Below are positions 45,747-57,396 of a stretch of DNA of 64,000 nt, in pieces (positions within the stretch are counted from its first letter, which is position 1; each line of letters opens with the position of its first letter). Source of the stretch: Bordetella sp. H567 (GTDB taxonomy: Bacteria > Pseudomonadota > Gammaproteobacteria > Burkholderiales > Burkholderiaceae_B); NCBI RefSeq assembly GCF_001704295.1, contig NZ_CP012334.1:124001-188000 (forward strand), read 5' to 3'. The notes under the pieces were generated by a model. The model saw nothing but the letters and a program-made list of their open reading frames with translations. It searched no databases and was not told the DNA's origin. The position numbers and the translations under genes were made by a program.

Positions 45747-46475
45747 ATGGCCAAACGCAAACCCGCCAAGCGATCGTCCGAACGCGGCAGCACGCTCTAC
45801 GGCGTGCTGACCGGCCTGCTCATCGGCCTGGTCGTGGCCGCCGCGGTGGCCTTCTACGTCACGCGCGCGCCGGTGCCCTTTGTCGACCGGGCCTCGCGCC
45901 ACGCCGACCAGTCCCCCCTGCCCGATGTGCACAACGCCCCGGATCCCAACGCAGGCCTGTACGGCCGCGACGGCGCCGCCGGCACCGCGCCGACCGGTCC
46001 GACGGCAACCCCGTCCCCGCCCGTGCCGGGCGCCCAACCCGCGCCTTCCGGGCCGGCGCCGGGCTCCTCGGGCCAGGACGACCTGGGCGCGCTGATCGCC
46101 ACGCTGCCCAGCACCCCGGAGCCCGCGCCCCGCGCCACGGACAAGCCCGCGGACAAACCCGCCGAAAAAGCGGCGCCCAAGCCGCCGGCCCCGGCGGCGA
46201 CGGCCAGCGCCAGCCCGGCGGCCCGCGACACCGCCAAGGACGGCGGCGGCAAGTACTTCCTGCAGGCCGGCGCCTATCGGGCCGCCGACGATGCCGAAGC
46301 CCTCAGGGCTCGCATCCTGCTGCTGGGCCTGCCGGTGGCCGTGCAACGCGCGGAAGTCAACGGCAAGCCGATCAATCGCGTGCGGGTGGGCCCGTTCGCC
46401 CGCCTGGACGACATGAATCGCGCCCGCACCCGGCTGGGAGAAAACAAAATCGAAGTGGCGGTGGTCCGCCAGTAG
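45747..46475 (+). CDS. SPOR-domain membrane protein (FtsN-like architecture)
   Basis: 242 residues. A basic cytoplasmic start (MAKRKPAKRSSERG), one transmembrane helix (about 18-40, YGVLTGLLIGLVVAAAVAFY), a Pro/Ala/Lys-rich periplasmic linker, and a C-terminal SPOR domain (about 165-242, KYFLQAGAYRAADDAEALRA, then INRVRVGPFARLDDMNRART). SPOR domains bind denuded peptidoglycan at the septum; the layout matches FtsN, which triggers septal synthesis. Six bases behind argS and likely co-transcribed with it and dsbA, a common arrangement in betaproteobacteria. Confidence 0.9.
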   Translation: MAKRKPAKRSSERGSTLYGVLTGLLIGLVVAAAVAFYVTRAPVPFVDRASRHADQSPLPDVHNAPDPNAGLYGRDGAAGTAPTGPTATPSPPVPGAQPAPSGPAPGSSGQDDLGALIATLPSTPEPAPRATDKPADKPAEKAAPKPPAPAATASASPAARDTAKDGGGKYFLQAGAYRAADDAEALRARILLLGLPVAVQRAEVNGKPINRVRVGPFARLDDMNRARTRLGENKIEVAVVRQ

Positions 46476-46553
46476 CGCCGCCGGGTGGAACTCGCTCCCG
46501 CCGCGCCTGTCTACCGCACACGTCTTAGACTTCAACCTCGGATCCAGACCGAC

Positions 46554-47198
46554 ATGTCCACACTGTTTCGCCGCCTGCTGGCGGTTTCCGCCCTTGCCGC
46601 CACGGCGTTGTTCGCGCCCCTCAGCCACGCCCAAGCCCCACAGTCCACCGGCCCGGCCTACCAGGTGATCAATCCGACGATCCCCAGCGACCACCAGGGC
46701 AAGATCGAGGTCATGGAGTTCTTCGCCTACACCTGCCCCCACTGCGCCGCGATGGAGCCCATGGTGGAAAGCTGGGCCAAGACCGCCCCGGCCGACGTGG
46801 TGCTGGTGCAGGTGCCGATCGCATTCAACGCGGCCATGAAGCCCTTGCAGCAGCTGTATTACACCCTGCAGGCCTTGAACCGCCCGGACCTGCACACCAA
46901 GGTGTTCGCCGCCATCCATCAGGAACACAAGCAGTTGTTCACCAAGGCCGCGATGGCGGATTGGGCCGCCTCGCAAGGCGTGGACCGCAAGAAGTTCGAC
47001 GAGACCTTCGATTCGTTTTCCGTCGTCACCCAGGCCGAGCGCGCCACGCAGTGGGCCAAGCAGGCCAATATCGACGGCACGCCGTCCTACCTGGTGGGCG
47101 GCAAGTACCTGACGTCGCCGGTCATGGCCGGCAACAGCTACCAGGGCGCGATCGATGAAGTGAACAAGCTGATCCCGATGGCGCGCGACGGCAAGTAA
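46554..47198 (+). CDS. dsbA: DsbA, periplasmic thiol:disulfide interchange protein
   Basis: 214 residues from ATG 46554. Signal peptide [20 protein letters not shown] with cleavage after SHA (about residue 25). The thioredoxin-fold active site is [14 protein letters not shown] (CPHC), and the cis-Pro loop is GTPSYLVGG. It introduces disulfide bonds into exported proteins; the Cys-rich protein at 23861-24550 is the kind of substrate expected. Third gene of argS-SPOR-dsbA, closed by a terminator. The in-frame start at 46485 would add 23 residues before the signal peptide and is not used. Confidence 0.96.
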   Translation: MSTLFRRLLAVSALAATALFAPLSHAQAPQSTGPAYQVINPTIPSDHQGKIEVMEFFAYTCPHCAAMEPMVESWAKTAPADVVLVQVPIAFNAAMKPLQQLYYTLQALNRPDLHTKVFAAIHQEHKQLFTKAAMADWAASQGVDRKKFDETFDSFSVVTQAERATQWAKQANIDGTPSYLVGGKYLTSPVMAGNSYQGAIDEVNKLIPMARDGK

Positions 47199-47237
47199 CC
47201 GACGCAGGCGGACGCGATCCGCCCCAACGGCCCCAAG

Positions 47238-47275
47238 CGGCTTTCGGCCATCACCGAAAGCCGTTTTTGTTTTTT
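47238..47275 (+). terminator. rho-independent terminator after dsbA
   Basis: CGGCTTTCGG and CCGAAAGCCG form a perfect 10-bp stem around CCATCA, followed by TTTTTGTTTTTT. It abuts the end of the convergent metC gene. Confidence 0.93.
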
Positions 47276-48467
47276 ACCGGCCCGCCATGTCGAGCGCCTG
47301 CCGCAGATCATCGATCAGGTCCTGCGGCGATTCCAAGCCGATATGCAGCCGTACCACCGCCTGGGCGTCGCCCTGCCAATAACGGTGGCCCGCCAGCATC
47401 TGCAGCGACACCAGCTGCACCAGGCTTTCGAAGCCGCCCCATGAATAACCGATGCTGAACAGCCGCAGGCTGTCGACGAACACCCTCGCCTGCGCCGGCG
47501 CGAGCCGCAGCGCCACGGACATCATGCCGTTGGACCCGGTACAGTCGCGCTGCCACAGCGCGTGCCCGGGATCGGACGGCAGGGCGGGATGATAGATGCG
47601 CGCCACCTCCGGCCGCGCCGCCAGGAACTCGCAGACCTGCAAGGCATTGCGCGCGTGCTGCGGCATGCGCAGCGGCAGGGTGCGCACGCCACGCAGCGCC
47701 AGCCAGGCATCGTCCGCGCTGATCGAGTACCCCATGGCGTACTGCGTTTTGTTGATGCGCCGCGCCAGTTCCTCGTCGTTGGTCACCACCGCGCCCAGCA
47801 TCAGGTCCGAATGCCCGCCGACGTACTTGGTGCCCGCCACCACGGATACCTGCGCGCCCAGCGCCAGGGGCTGGTAGATATAGCCCGAGCCCCAGGTGTT
47901 GTCGCTGGCCAGCACCAGCCCATGCTGCCGCGCCTTTTCCGCCAGGGCCGGGATATCGAGCATTTCGAACAGCAGCGAGCCGGGCGATTCCACGTATATC
48001 AGTTTGGTGTTCGGGCGCACCAGCGCATCGATGTCATCGTGATTCGGCGCGAAATACGTGATCTCGATACCCAGCCGGCCCAGTACGGCCTGGTCCAGGG
48101 CATGCACGGGACCATAGACGTTGTCCGCCACCAGCGCGTGTTCGCCGGCCGACAGCAGCGACATGAAGGCCAGCGTGATGGCCGACAAACCGGAGGGCGC
48201 CAGGTAGCAGTGGGTGCCCTGTTCCAGATGCTTGAAGACATCTTCCAGCGCCACGTGGGTGTCCAGGCCCATGCGGCCATACGCCACCACGCGTTCGCCC
48301 GCGGCCTTGCGGCGTTCCGCGTTGTCCAGCGCGTCCAGGTTCTGGAAGCGCACGGTACTGGTGCGCACCGGCGGCAGCCCCACGGGCGCCGCGCCGGTGG
48401 CGGGATCGAAGTCGGCGATGCCGGTATGCTGCAGCAACGTATCTAGATGCTTGGATGGAGAGGCCAT
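47274..48467 (-). CDS. metC: MetC, cystathionine beta-lyase
   Basis: 397 residues. A Cys/Met-metabolism PLP enzyme of aspartate aminotransferase fold type I. The PLP phosphate is bound near APSGLSAIT, the aspartate is in LASDNTWGSGY, and the Schiff-base lysine is in GTKYVGGHSDLMLG. The C-terminal SIGYSWGGFESLVQL and HIGLESPQDLIDDL motifs favour cystathionine beta-lyase over gamma-synthase. It cleaves cystathionine to homocysteine, pyruvate and ammonia. It is divergent from the LysE gene with 75 bases between starts. Confidence 0.93.
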   Translation of the reverse strand: MASPSKHLDTLLQHTGIADFDPATGAAPVGLPPVRTSTVRFQNLDALDNAERRKAAGERVVAYGRMGLDTHVALEDVFKHLEQGTHCYLAPSGLSAITLAFMSLLSAGEHALVADNVYGPVHALDQAVLGRLGIEITYFAPNHDDIDALVRPNTKLIYVESPGSLLFEMLDIPALAEKARQHGLVLASDNTWGSGYIYQPLALGAQVSVVAGTKYVGGHSDLMLGAVVTNDEELARRINKTQYAMGYSISADDAWLALRGVRTLPLRMPQHARNALQVCEFLAARPEVARIYHPALPSDPGHALWQRDCTGSNGMMSVALRLAPAQARVFVDSLRLFSIGYSWGGFESLVQLVSLQMLAGHRYWQGDAQAVVRLHIGLESPQDLIDDLRQALDMAGR

Positions 48468-48542
48468 GAGGACAGGGAAAGGAAGATGGCAAGCGGATTG
48501 CCGATTCCCCTATCATGCCACTTTCGATGGCGGCCTTCTTCC

Positions 48543-49169
48543 ATGCCGGATCTCCATACCCTGACCACCTTCTTCGGCATCGCTGTGCTGCTGGCGCTGT
48601 CGCCGGGGCCTGACAACCTCTTCGTGCTGATGCAATCGGCGCTGTGGGGCCGGTCCGCGGGCCTGATGGTGGTGCTGGGCCTGTGCACGGGACTGCTGGG
48701 CCATACGGCGGCGGTCGCGGTGGGCCTGGCCGCGGTCTTCGCCGCATCCCCCTTGGCCTTCACGGTGCTGAAATGGGCGGGCGCGGCGTACCTGGCCTAC
48801 CTGGCATGGCAGGCATTCCGCGCACCGGCCGGTGCGGCCGGACGCGCGACGCCGCCGCGCATGAAGCCCGCCGCGCTGTACGCGCGCGGCATCGTCATGA
48901 ACCTGACGAATCCCAAGGTGCTGCTGTTCTTCCTGGCTTTCCTGCCGCAGTTCGCGACGCCGGCGGCGGGCCCGGTCGGTCCGCAGATCGTGGTCCTGGG
49001 CGGGGTCTTCATGCTCGCGACCTTGCTGGTGTTCGGCGCCATCGCGTTCTTCTCTGGCGCGGCGGGCGCACTGCTGCAGCGCTCGGCGCGCGCACGGCGC
49101 ATCTTGTATACCTGCGCCGGCCTGGTCTTCGCGGGATTGGCGCTGCGATTGGCAACGTCGGTGCGCTAG
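48543..49169 (+). CDS. LysE/RhtB family amino-acid exporter
   Basis: 208 residues from ATG 48543 (MPDLHTLTTFFGIAVLLALS); the longer frame from 48447 overlaps metC. The LysE motif LLALSPGPDNLFVLMQSALW and the NLTNPKVLLFFLAFLPQF segment are clear; six hydrophobic helices. It is an inner-membrane exporter of an amino acid or thiol analogue. Its divergent position beside metC suggests a link to sulphur amino acids (homocysteine or homoserine efflux), which is inference. Convergent with the MBL gene. Confidence 0.9.
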   Translation: MPDLHTLTTFFGIAVLLALSPGPDNLFVLMQSALWGRSAGLMVVLGLCTGLLGHTAAVAVGLAAVFAASPLAFTVLKWAGAAYLAYLAWQAFRAPAGAAGRATPPRMKPAALYARGIVMNLTNPKVLLFFLAFLPQFATPAAGPVGPQIVVLGGVFMLATLLVFGAIAFFSGAAGALLQRSARARRILYTCAGLVFAGLALRLATSVR

Positions 49170-49194
49170 GGCCCGCTAACGCCAGGCGGACCGC

Positions 49195-50265
49195 TCAGGC
49201 CGCCACGAAGCGCACCACGCCATCGTCGCCGGTACGGCGCGTCAAGCGCCCTTCGAAGTACAAGGCATGCAGATGCGCCAGCGCCTCGCCCATGGCGAAG
49301 GTCAGCTGGTGCAGGTCCAGCTTGCGCTTGAACAGCACCGGCACCACATCCGAGGCGCTGCAAGGCTGCGCGCAAGCCTCCATCACTTCGGCCAGACGGT
49401 CCGCATGGTGGGCATGCTGCTGCGCGATGCGCTCGTGCAGCCCCTTGAACGGCCGTCCATGCGAAGGCAGCACCAGCGCATCGGCCGGCAGATCGCCATA
49501 GGCGTCCAGGGAACGCAGGTACAAGGGCAGCGGGTTGGCTTCGGGTTCGTAATTGAAGACGCTGACGTTGGTGGATATGCGCGGCAACACCATGTCGCCG
49601 GAAATCAATACATTCAGCGCGGCACAGTACAGCGACGCGTGTTCGGGCGCATGGCCGTGGCCGACGATGACCCGCCATTCATGCGCGCCCACGCGAATGC
49701 GGTCGCCGTCCAGGATGCGCGTGAAGCGCGCGGGCATCGCCGGCACCAGGTTGGGGTAGTAGCCCGCGCGCTCGCGGATCTGCTGCTGCGCTTGCGGGTC
49801 CGCCAGGCCATGGCGGGCGAAGTGCGCCACGGCGTCATCGCCGCCGGCACCGGCGCCACCATTGGACGTTGCGCTGCCGCGCGAGAACAGGCAGGCGACG
49901 GCATAGTCCGTCATCGTCATCCACAGCGGCGCATCCCAGCGCCGGCATATCCATTCCGCCAGGCCGACGTGGTCCGGATGCATGTGGGTGACCAGCACGC
50001 GCAGCACGGGCAAGCCGTCCAGCTGCTCCTCGAAGATGCGCTCCCACAGCGTCCTGACCTCGTCGCGGCTGATGCCGGTATCGACCACCGTCCATCCCTG
50101 GCGGCCATCGATTTCATCGCGCAGCAACCACAGGTTGATGTGGTCCAGGGCAAAAGGCAGCGGCATGCGTATCCACCGCACGCCGGGGGCGACCTCGTCG
50201 GCGACGCCCGGCTCGGGCTGGCTGTCGCCCCACGGGTACTCCAGCTTGTGCTCATTTGGATTCAT
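49195..50265 (-). CDS. metallo-beta-lactamase-fold hydrolase in the LiuR regulon
   Basis: 356 residues from ATG 50265, eight bases after GGGAGA; upstream in-frame codons cross the regulatory region and are not used. The MBL metal motif is THMHPDHVGLAE (about 95-105), with later ligands in VGHGHAPEHASLY, SGDMVLP, and SHGRPFKGL. A C-terminal winged-helix-like region (about 290-356, FKRKLDLHQLTFAMGEALAH) is typical of LACTB2-like hydrolases, which cleave thioesters or RNA. Divergent from the MerR gene across a related palindromic half-site, so likely co-regulated with leucine catabolism. Substrate unknown. Confidence 0.88.
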   Translation of the reverse strand: MNPNEHKLEYPWGDSQPEPGVADEVAPGVRWIRMPLPFALDHINLWLLRDEIDGRQGWTVVDTGISRDEVRTLWERIFEEQLDGLPVLRVLVTHMHPDHVGLAEWICRRWDAPLWMTMTDYAVACLFSRGSATSNGGAGAGGDDAVAHFARHGLADPQAQQQIRERAGYYPNLVPAMPARFTRILDGDRIRVGAHEWRVIVGHGHAPEHASLYCAALNVLISGDMVLPRISTNVSVFNYEPEANPLPLYLRSLDAYGDLPADALVLPSHGRPFKGLHERIAQQHAHHADRLAEVMEACAQPCSASDVVPVLFKRKLDLHQLTFAMGEALAHLHALYFEGRLTRRTGDDGVVRFVAA

Positions 50266-50308
50266 GACGGCATCTCCCAGCTTGACGGTGGCGTTCAGGC
50301 CATCATAA

Positions 50309-50325
50309 TTGACGTTTACGTAAGG
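50309..50325 (-). promoter_or_regulatory. LiuR-type operator between the MBL and MerR genes
   Basis: TTGACGTTTACGTAAGG shares ACGTTTACGTAA with the perfect palindrome at 50762-50777. It lies 11 bases before the merR-type ATG and 44 bases before the MBL start. Confidence 0.75.
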
Positions 50326-50335
50326 TGCCAATGCC

Positions 50336-50719
50336 ATGACGTCCGCCACCTGGACCATTTCCGAACTCGCCCGTGAATTCGACATCACGCCGCGCACGAT
50401 CCGGTTCTACGAGGACCAGGGCATCGTCAGCCCGTCGCGCGACGGGCGCAACCGCGTCTACCATGCCCGCGACCGCACCCGTCTGAAGCTGGCACTGCGG
50501 GGCAAGCGGCTGGGCCTTCAGCTGTCGGAGATTCGGACGCTGATCGATATGTACGACGGGCCCGGGGACACCGAAGCGCAGCAGCTGCGGGAGTACCTGG
50601 CGGTGCTGGAGCGGCACCGCGTGACGCTGGAACGGCAGCGTCAGGACATCGCGGACACCCTGGCGGAGATCGCCGGACAGGAAGCCGAGTGCCGGCGGCT
50701 GCTGGACGAGCGCGCATAG
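50336..50719 (+). CDS. liuR: MerR family regulator, LiuR type (leucine/isovalerate catabolism)
   Basis: 127 residues. The MerR helix-turn-helix and wing are at 6-60 (WTISELAREFDITPRTIRFY, GRNRVYHARDRTRLKLALRG), followed by the dimerisation coiled coil (about 80-125, LREYLAVLERHRVTLERQRQ). Position next to isovaleryl-CoA dehydrogenase plus ACGTTTACGT sites is the hallmark of LiuR, which represses branched-chain acid catabolism genes until the acyl-CoA accumulates. It sits 43 bases upstream of the operon palindrome. The ATG has no strong ribosome binding site. Confidence 0.87.
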   Translation: MTSATWTISELAREFDITPRTIRFYEDQGIVSPSRDGRNRVYHARDRTRLKLALRGKRLGLQLSEIRTLIDMYDGPGDTEAQQLREYLAVLERHRVTLERQRQDIADTLAEIAGQEAECRRLLDERA

Positions 50720-50761
50720 CCTTGCCGACCCCGTCCCCCACCCGCATGGCGTATTGATATA

Positions 50762-50777
50762 ACGTTTACGTAAACGT
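50762..50777 (+). promoter_or_regulatory. perfect LiuR palindrome ahead of the isovaleryl-CoA catabolic operon
   Basis: ACGTTTACGTAAACGT is a perfect 16-bp palindrome with AT-rich flanks (TATA and AATA) that extend the symmetry. It agrees with the known LiuR motif and lies about 180 bases before the ivd start. Bases 50780-50945 otherwise hold no gene. Confidence 0.88.
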
Positions 50778-50959
50778 AATATGAGCACCGCAGCATTGCA
50801 TCCCGCAGCGCGCAAAGCGAAGATGGCCGTGGCGCTGCCCCAGGCGGCGCCGGGCCCCTGTCCCCGCGGCGCCCGGCGTGCGGCCGGGACGTGGCCAAGG
50901 CGCGGCCCTGGCCGCCCGGCGGCCCCCCAATGCGAGCGCCCACTCTCTTGGAGACACGC

Positions 50960-52138
50960 ATGGACATTCCCGGCTTGAGTTTCGATCTGGGCGAAGACCT
51001 GGACCTGCTGCGCGATAGCGTGCGACGCTTCGCCCGGGCCGAAATCGCCCCCCGCGCGGCGGAGATCGACCGCAGCGACCAGTTCCCCATGGACCTCTGG
51101 AAGAAGCTGGGCGAACTCGGCGTGCTGGGTATGACGGCGGACGAGGCCTATGGCGGCGCGCAGATGGGCTATCTGGCGCACATGATCGCCATGGAGGAAA
51201 TCTCCCGCGCGAGCGCTTCCGTGGGCCTGTCCTATGGCGCCCACTCCAACCTGTGCGTCAACCAGATCCACCGCAACGGCACCGAGGCGCAAAAACAGCG
51301 CTACCTGCCCAAACTGATTACCGGCGAACACGTCGGCGCCCTGGCCATGAGCGAACCCGGCGCCGGCTCCGACGTCGTCGGCATGACGCTGCGCGCGGAT
51401 AAAAAAGGCGACCGCTACGTGTTGAACGGCAGCAAGATGTGGATCACCAACGGCCCGGACGCGGACACCCTGGTGGTCTACGCCAAGACGGATCCGCAGG
51501 CGCGGCAGCGCGGCATCACCGCCTTCCTGGTGGAAAAAGGCTTTGCCGGTTTTTCCGTGGCGCAGAAACTGGACAAGCTGGGCATGCGCGGCAGCCATAC
51601 CGGCGAACTCGTCTTCCAGGACTGCGAAGTGCCGGAGGAAAACGTGCTGGGCCAGGTCAACGGCGGCGTCAACGTCCTGATGAGCGGGCTGGACTACGAG
51701 CGCGCGGTACTGGCCGGCGGGCCGCTGGGCATCATGCAGGCCGTCATGGACGTCGTCGTCCCCTATATCCACGACCGCAAGCAGTTCGGCCAGGCCATCG
51801 GCGAATTCCAGCTGATCCAGGGCAAGGTCGCCGATATGTATGCAGGCCTGCAGGCCTGCCGTGCCTTTTGCTACGCTGTCGGCCGCAACCTGGACAACCT
51901 GGGCGCCGGCCATGTGCGCCAGGTGCGCAAGGATTGCGCCGCGCTGATCCTGTACACCGCCGAAAAAGCCACCTGGATGGCCGGCGAAGGCGTGCAGATA
52001 CTGGGCGGCAACGGCTATATCAACGAATTCCCCACCGGCCGGCTCTGGCGCGACGCCAAGCTGTACGAAATCGGCGCCGGCACCAGCGAGATCCGCCGTA
52101 TGCTGATTGGCCGCGAGCTCTTCAACGAAACCGCTTGA
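50960..52138 (+). CDS. ivd: isovaleryl-CoA dehydrogenase
   Basis: 392 residues from ATG 50960 (GGAGA ribosome binding site); a longer frame from 50891 is discarded. Acyl-CoA dehydrogenase fold: [16 protein letters not shown] (FAD-binding), [18 protein letters not shown], and the region [19 protein letters not shown], which places the base Glu where isovaleryl-CoA dehydrogenases carry it, unlike medium-chain enzymes. C-terminal [20 protein letters not shown] and ETA end match Ivd/LiuA. It oxidises isovaleryl-CoA to 3-methylcrotonyl-CoA. First gene of the operon; thiolase starts 14 bases after it. Confidence 0.94.
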   Translation: MDIPGLSFDLGEDLDLLRDSVRRFARAEIAPRAAEIDRSDQFPMDLWKKLGELGVLGMTADEAYGGAQMGYLAHMIAMEEISRASASVGLSYGAHSNLCVNQIHRNGTEAQKQRYLPKLITGEHVGALAMSEPGAGSDVVGMTLRADKKGDRYVLNGSKMWITNGPDADTLVVYAKTDPQARQRGITAFLVEKGFAGFSVAQKLDKLGMRGSHTGELVFQDCEVPEENVLGQVNGGVNVLMSGLDYERAVLAGGPLGIMQAVMDVVVPYIHDRKQFGQAIGEFQLIQGKVADMYAGLQACRAFCYAVGRNLDNLGAGHVRQVRKDCAALILYTAEKATWMAGEGVQILGGNGYINEFPTGRLWRDAKLYEIGAGTSEIRRMLIGRELFNETA

Positions 52139-52152
52139 ACCAGGAGTCCATC

Positions 52153-53334
52153 ATGTCCGATCCCATCGTCATCGTTTCCGTCGCCCGCACTCCCATGGGC
52201 GGCATGCTGGGCAGCCTGTCCGGCCTGGCCGCGCACGAACTGGGTTCCACCGTCATCAAGGCCGCGGTCGAACGTGCCGGCCTGAAGCCCGAGCAGGTGG
52301 ACGAAGTCCTGATGGGCAACGTGCTGCAGGCCGGCCAGGGCCAGGCGCCGGCGCGCCAGGCCGCCTTGGGCGCCGGGCTGCCGCTGGGTGTCTCTTGCAC
52401 CACCGTGCACAAGGTCTGCGGCTCGGGCCTGAAGGCGGCGATGCTGGGCCATGACATGTTGACGGCCGGTTCGGCGCAGGTGGTGGTGGCCGGCGGGCAG
52501 GAAAGCATGAGCAACGCGCCCTATCTGATGCTCAAGGGCCGCCAGGGCTATCGCTACGGCCATTCCACCGTGTACGACCACATGGCGCTGGACGGTCTGG
52601 AAGACGCCTACCAGCGCGGGACCGCCATGGGCGTGTTCGCGGAAGACTGCGCGGCGCGCTTCGAATTCACGCGAGAACAGCAGGATGCCTTTTCCACCGA
52701 ATCGCTGCGCCGCGCCCGCGCCGCCACCGAGGACGGGAGTTTCAAGTGGGAGATCACCCCGGTCACGGTGGCGGGCCGCAAGGGCGACACCGTGATCGAC
52801 ACGGACGAAGCGCCCACCAAGGCCATGCCGGAAAAAATCCCCACCCTGAAGCCCGCCTTCAAGAAGGACGGGACGGTGACCGCGGCGACCTCGGCGTCGA
52901 TCTCCGATGGCGCCGCGGCCATGGTGCTGATGCGCCAGTCCACCGCGGAAAAACTCGGCGTGCGGCCCCTGGCGCGCATCGTCGGACACGCCCAGCATTC
53001 GCAGGAACCGCAGTGGTTCACCACCGCGCCCATCGGCGCGCTGAAGAACCTGTTCCAGAAAACCGGCTGGGGGGTGGAGGACGTGGACCTTTATGAAGTC
53101 AACGAAGCCTTTGCCGTGGTCGCGATGGGCGTGATGAAGGAATTCAACATCCCGCACAGCAAGATCAACGTGCATGGCGGCGCCACCGCGCTGGGCCATC
53201 CCATCGGCGCCTCCGGCGCGCGGCTGGTGGCGACATTGATCGGCGCGCTGCGCAAGAACGACCGCAAGCGCGGCGTGGCCACCCTGTGCATCGGCGGGGG
53301 CGAAGCCGTGGCCATGGCCATCGAGATGCTGTAA
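52153..53334 (+). CDS. acetyl-CoA C-acetyltransferase (thiolase)
   Basis: 393 residues from ATG 52153 (CAGGAG ribosome binding site), normal thiolase length. Nucleophile Cys is in [19 protein letters not shown]; the second signature is [19 protein letters not shown] with its catalytic His, and the acid/base Cys is in [12 protein letters not shown]. In leucine breakdown the HMG-CoA lyase products are acetoacetate and acetyl-CoA; a thiolase of this type would finish acetoacetyl-CoA cleavage. Such a thiolase replaces the genes usually found between ivd and mccB here. Long antisense frames over this gene are shadows. Confidence 0.93.
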   Translation: MSDPIVIVSVARTPMGGMLGSLSGLAAHELGSTVIKAAVERAGLKPEQVDEVLMGNVLQAGQGQAPARQAALGAGLPLGVSCTTVHKVCGSGLKAAMLGHDMLTAGSAQVVVAGGQESMSNAPYLMLKGRQGYRYGHSTVYDHMALDGLEDAYQRGTAMGVFAEDCAARFEFTREQQDAFSTESLRRARAATEDGSFKWEITPVTVAGRKGDTVIDTDEAPTKAMPEKIPTLKPAFKKDGTVTAATSASISDGAAAMVLMRQSTAEKLGVRPLARIVGHAQHSQEPQWFTTAPIGALKNLFQKTGWGVEDVDLYEVNEAFAVVAMGVMKEFNIPHSKINVHGGATALGHPIGASGARLVATLIGALRKNDRKRGVATLCIGGGEAVAMAIEML

Positions 53335-53348
53335 GGCGCGCGCCGGCC

Positions 53349-54956
53349 ATGGCCATCATCGAATCGCGCATCAATCCGCGCGCGCAGGACTTCCAGGACA
53401 ATGCGCGCGCCATGCAGGCCCAGCTGGACGATCTGCGCGCGCAGATGGCCATCGCCGCGCAGGGCGGCGGCGAAACGGCCCGCGCGCGGCATGTGGCGCG
53501 CGGCAAGCTGCTGCCGCGCGAGCGCGTCGAACGGCTGCTGGACCCGGGCACGCCGTTCCTGGAACTGTCGCCGCTGGCGGCGCACGGCATGTACGACGGC
53601 GACGCGCCGGCGGCCGGCCTGATCACCGGCATCGGCCGCGTGTCGGGTACCGAGTGCGTCATCGTCTGCAACGACGCCACCGTGAAAGGCGGCACCTACT
53701 ACCCGATGACGGTCAAGAAACACCTGCGCGCACAGGAAATCGCCGCGCAGAACCGCCTGCCGTGCATTTACCTGGTGGACTCCGGCGGCGCCAACCTGCC
53801 GCGCCAGGAAGAAGTCTTTCCCGACCGCGACCACTTTGGGCGTATCTTCTACAACCAGGCCGTCATGTCCGCCGACGGCATCGCGCAGATCGCCGTGGTG
53901 ATGGGCTCCTGCACGGCGGGTGGCGCCTACGTGCCCGCCATGAGCGACGAGTCCATCATCGTGCGCAACCAGGGCACGATCTTCCTGGGCGGCCCGCCGC
54001 TGGTGAAGGCCGCCACCGGCGAAGAGGTCAGCGCGGAGGACCTGGGCGGCGGCGACGTGCATACGCGGCTCTCCGGCGTGGCCGATCACCTGGCGGCCGA
54101 CGATCATCATGCCCTGCGCCTGGCGCGCGGCGCGGTGGCACGGCTGAACCGCGTGAAGCCGCAACCGCTGGCGCTGCAGCCCGCGCGCCCGCCGCGCTAC
54201 GACCCGCAGGAGCTGAACGGCATCATTCCGGCCGATACGCGCAAGCCCTACGACGTGCGCGAGGTCATTGCCCGCATCGTCGACGATTCCGCCTTCGACG
54301 AATTCAAGGCCCGCTATGGGCAGACGCTGGTGACGGGGTTCGCGCACGTGCACGGCATGCCCGTCGGCATCGTGGCCAACAACGGCATCCTGTTTTCCGA
54401 ATCGGCGCAGAAGGGCGCGCATTTCATCGAACTGTGCGCGCAGCGCCGCATCCCGCTGGTGTTCCTGCAGAACATCACCGGATTCATGGTGGGGCGCAAG
54501 TACGAAAACGAAGGCATCGCGCGGCACGGCGCCAAGATGGTCACGGCGGTTGCCACCGCCGCGGTACCGAAGTTCACCATCCTGATCGGCGGCTCCTTCG
54601 GCGCGGGCAACTACGGGATGTGCGGACGCGCGTATTCGCCGCGGCTGCTGTTCATGTGGCCCAATGCCCGCATTTCCGTGATGGGCGGCGAACAGGCGGC
54701 CAGCGTGCTGGCCACGGTGCGGCGCGATGGCATCCAGGCCAAGGGCGGCACGTGGTCGGCGCAGGAAGAAGAAGCCTTCAAGGCGCCCATCCGCGATCAG
54801 TACGAGCGCGAAGGCCATCCCTACCACGCCACCGCACGGCTGTGGGACGACGGCATCATCGCGCCGGCCGACACGCGGCGCGTACTGGCCCTGGGCTTGT
54901 CCGCCGCCTTGAACGCGCCCATTCCGGAAACCCGCTTCGGCGTGTTCCGGATGTAG
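53349..54956 (+). CDS. mccB: 3-methylcrotonyl-CoA carboxylase beta subunit (carboxyltransferase)
   Basis: 535 residues from ATG 53349 ([20 protein letters not shown]). Both carboxyltransferase halves are visible: [20 protein letters not shown] (N-terminal CT), [20 protein letters not shown] (acyl-CoA site), [20 protein letters not shown] and [20 protein letters not shown] (biotin-binding half). Length and the [10 protein letters not shown] motif mark methylcrotonyl-CoA rather than propionyl-CoA carboxylase. It carboxylates 3-methylcrotonyl-CoA with biotin charged by MccA. It lies 14 bases after the thiolase; a 129-base gap separates it from mccA. Confidence 0.94.
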   Translation: MAIIESRINPRAQDFQDNARAMQAQLDDLRAQMAIAAQGGGETARARHVARGKLLPRERVERLLDPGTPFLELSPLAAHGMYDGDAPAAGLITGIGRVSGTECVIVCNDATVKGGTYYPMTVKKHLRAQEIAAQNRLPCIYLVDSGGANLPRQEEVFPDRDHFGRIFYNQAVMSADGIAQIAVVMGSCTAGGAYVPAMSDESIIVRNQGTIFLGGPPLVKAATGEEVSAEDLGGGDVHTRLSGVADHLAADDHHALRLARGAVARLNRVKPQPLALQPARPPRYDPQELNGIIPADTRKPYDVREVIARIVDDSAFDEFKARYGQTLVTGFAHVHGMPVGIVANNGILFSESAQKGAHFIELCAQRRIPLVFLQNITGFMVGRKYENEGIARHGAKMVTAVATAAVPKFTILIGGSFGAGNYGMCGRAYSPRLLFMWPNARISVMGGEQAASVLATVRRDGIQAKGGTWSAQEEEAFKAPIRDQYEREGHPYHATARLWDDGIIAPADTRRVLALGLSAALNAPIPETRFGVFRM

Positions 54957-55085
54957 TCGGGCGCTGGTATTACGTACTCGTTGCGCTTGCGGTATCGCCG
55001 ATGTTGTCAGGGCATGCCGTTTCCTGCATCGACGCAATGCCAGTATTTCGTGTATCCGTTTCGCGTATGCCTTCAGGAGTCCCGC

Positions 55086-57212
<2,127 letters not shown>

Positions 57213-57310
57213 AGGAATCCGCCGAGCCCACGGCCATCGCGTCGGCGCGCGCCGCCGGCGGCCGTCGCGGCGGGCATCCGCGCCCATCGCACGCGCAACG
57301 CATTCGAATG

Positions 57311-57380
57311 AAAAAGGGCCCGCACTGGACACACGCACGGCTGGACGCAAGTCCAACGCGCGCGCCGTCCGCGGGCCCCG
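57311..57380 (-). terminator. branched terminator of argD
   Basis: On the minus strand GGGCCCGC (57371-57378) pairs with GCGGGCCC (57316-57323), enclosing an inner hairpin (TGGAC/GTCCA around TTGC), and is followed by TTTTTCATT. It sits 17 bases past the argD stop. On the plus strand no T-run follows, so it does not obviously serve mccA. The remaining bases from 57213 hold nothing else. Confidence 0.7.
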
Positions 57381-57396
57381 GTTGGCGCCGGCCGGC

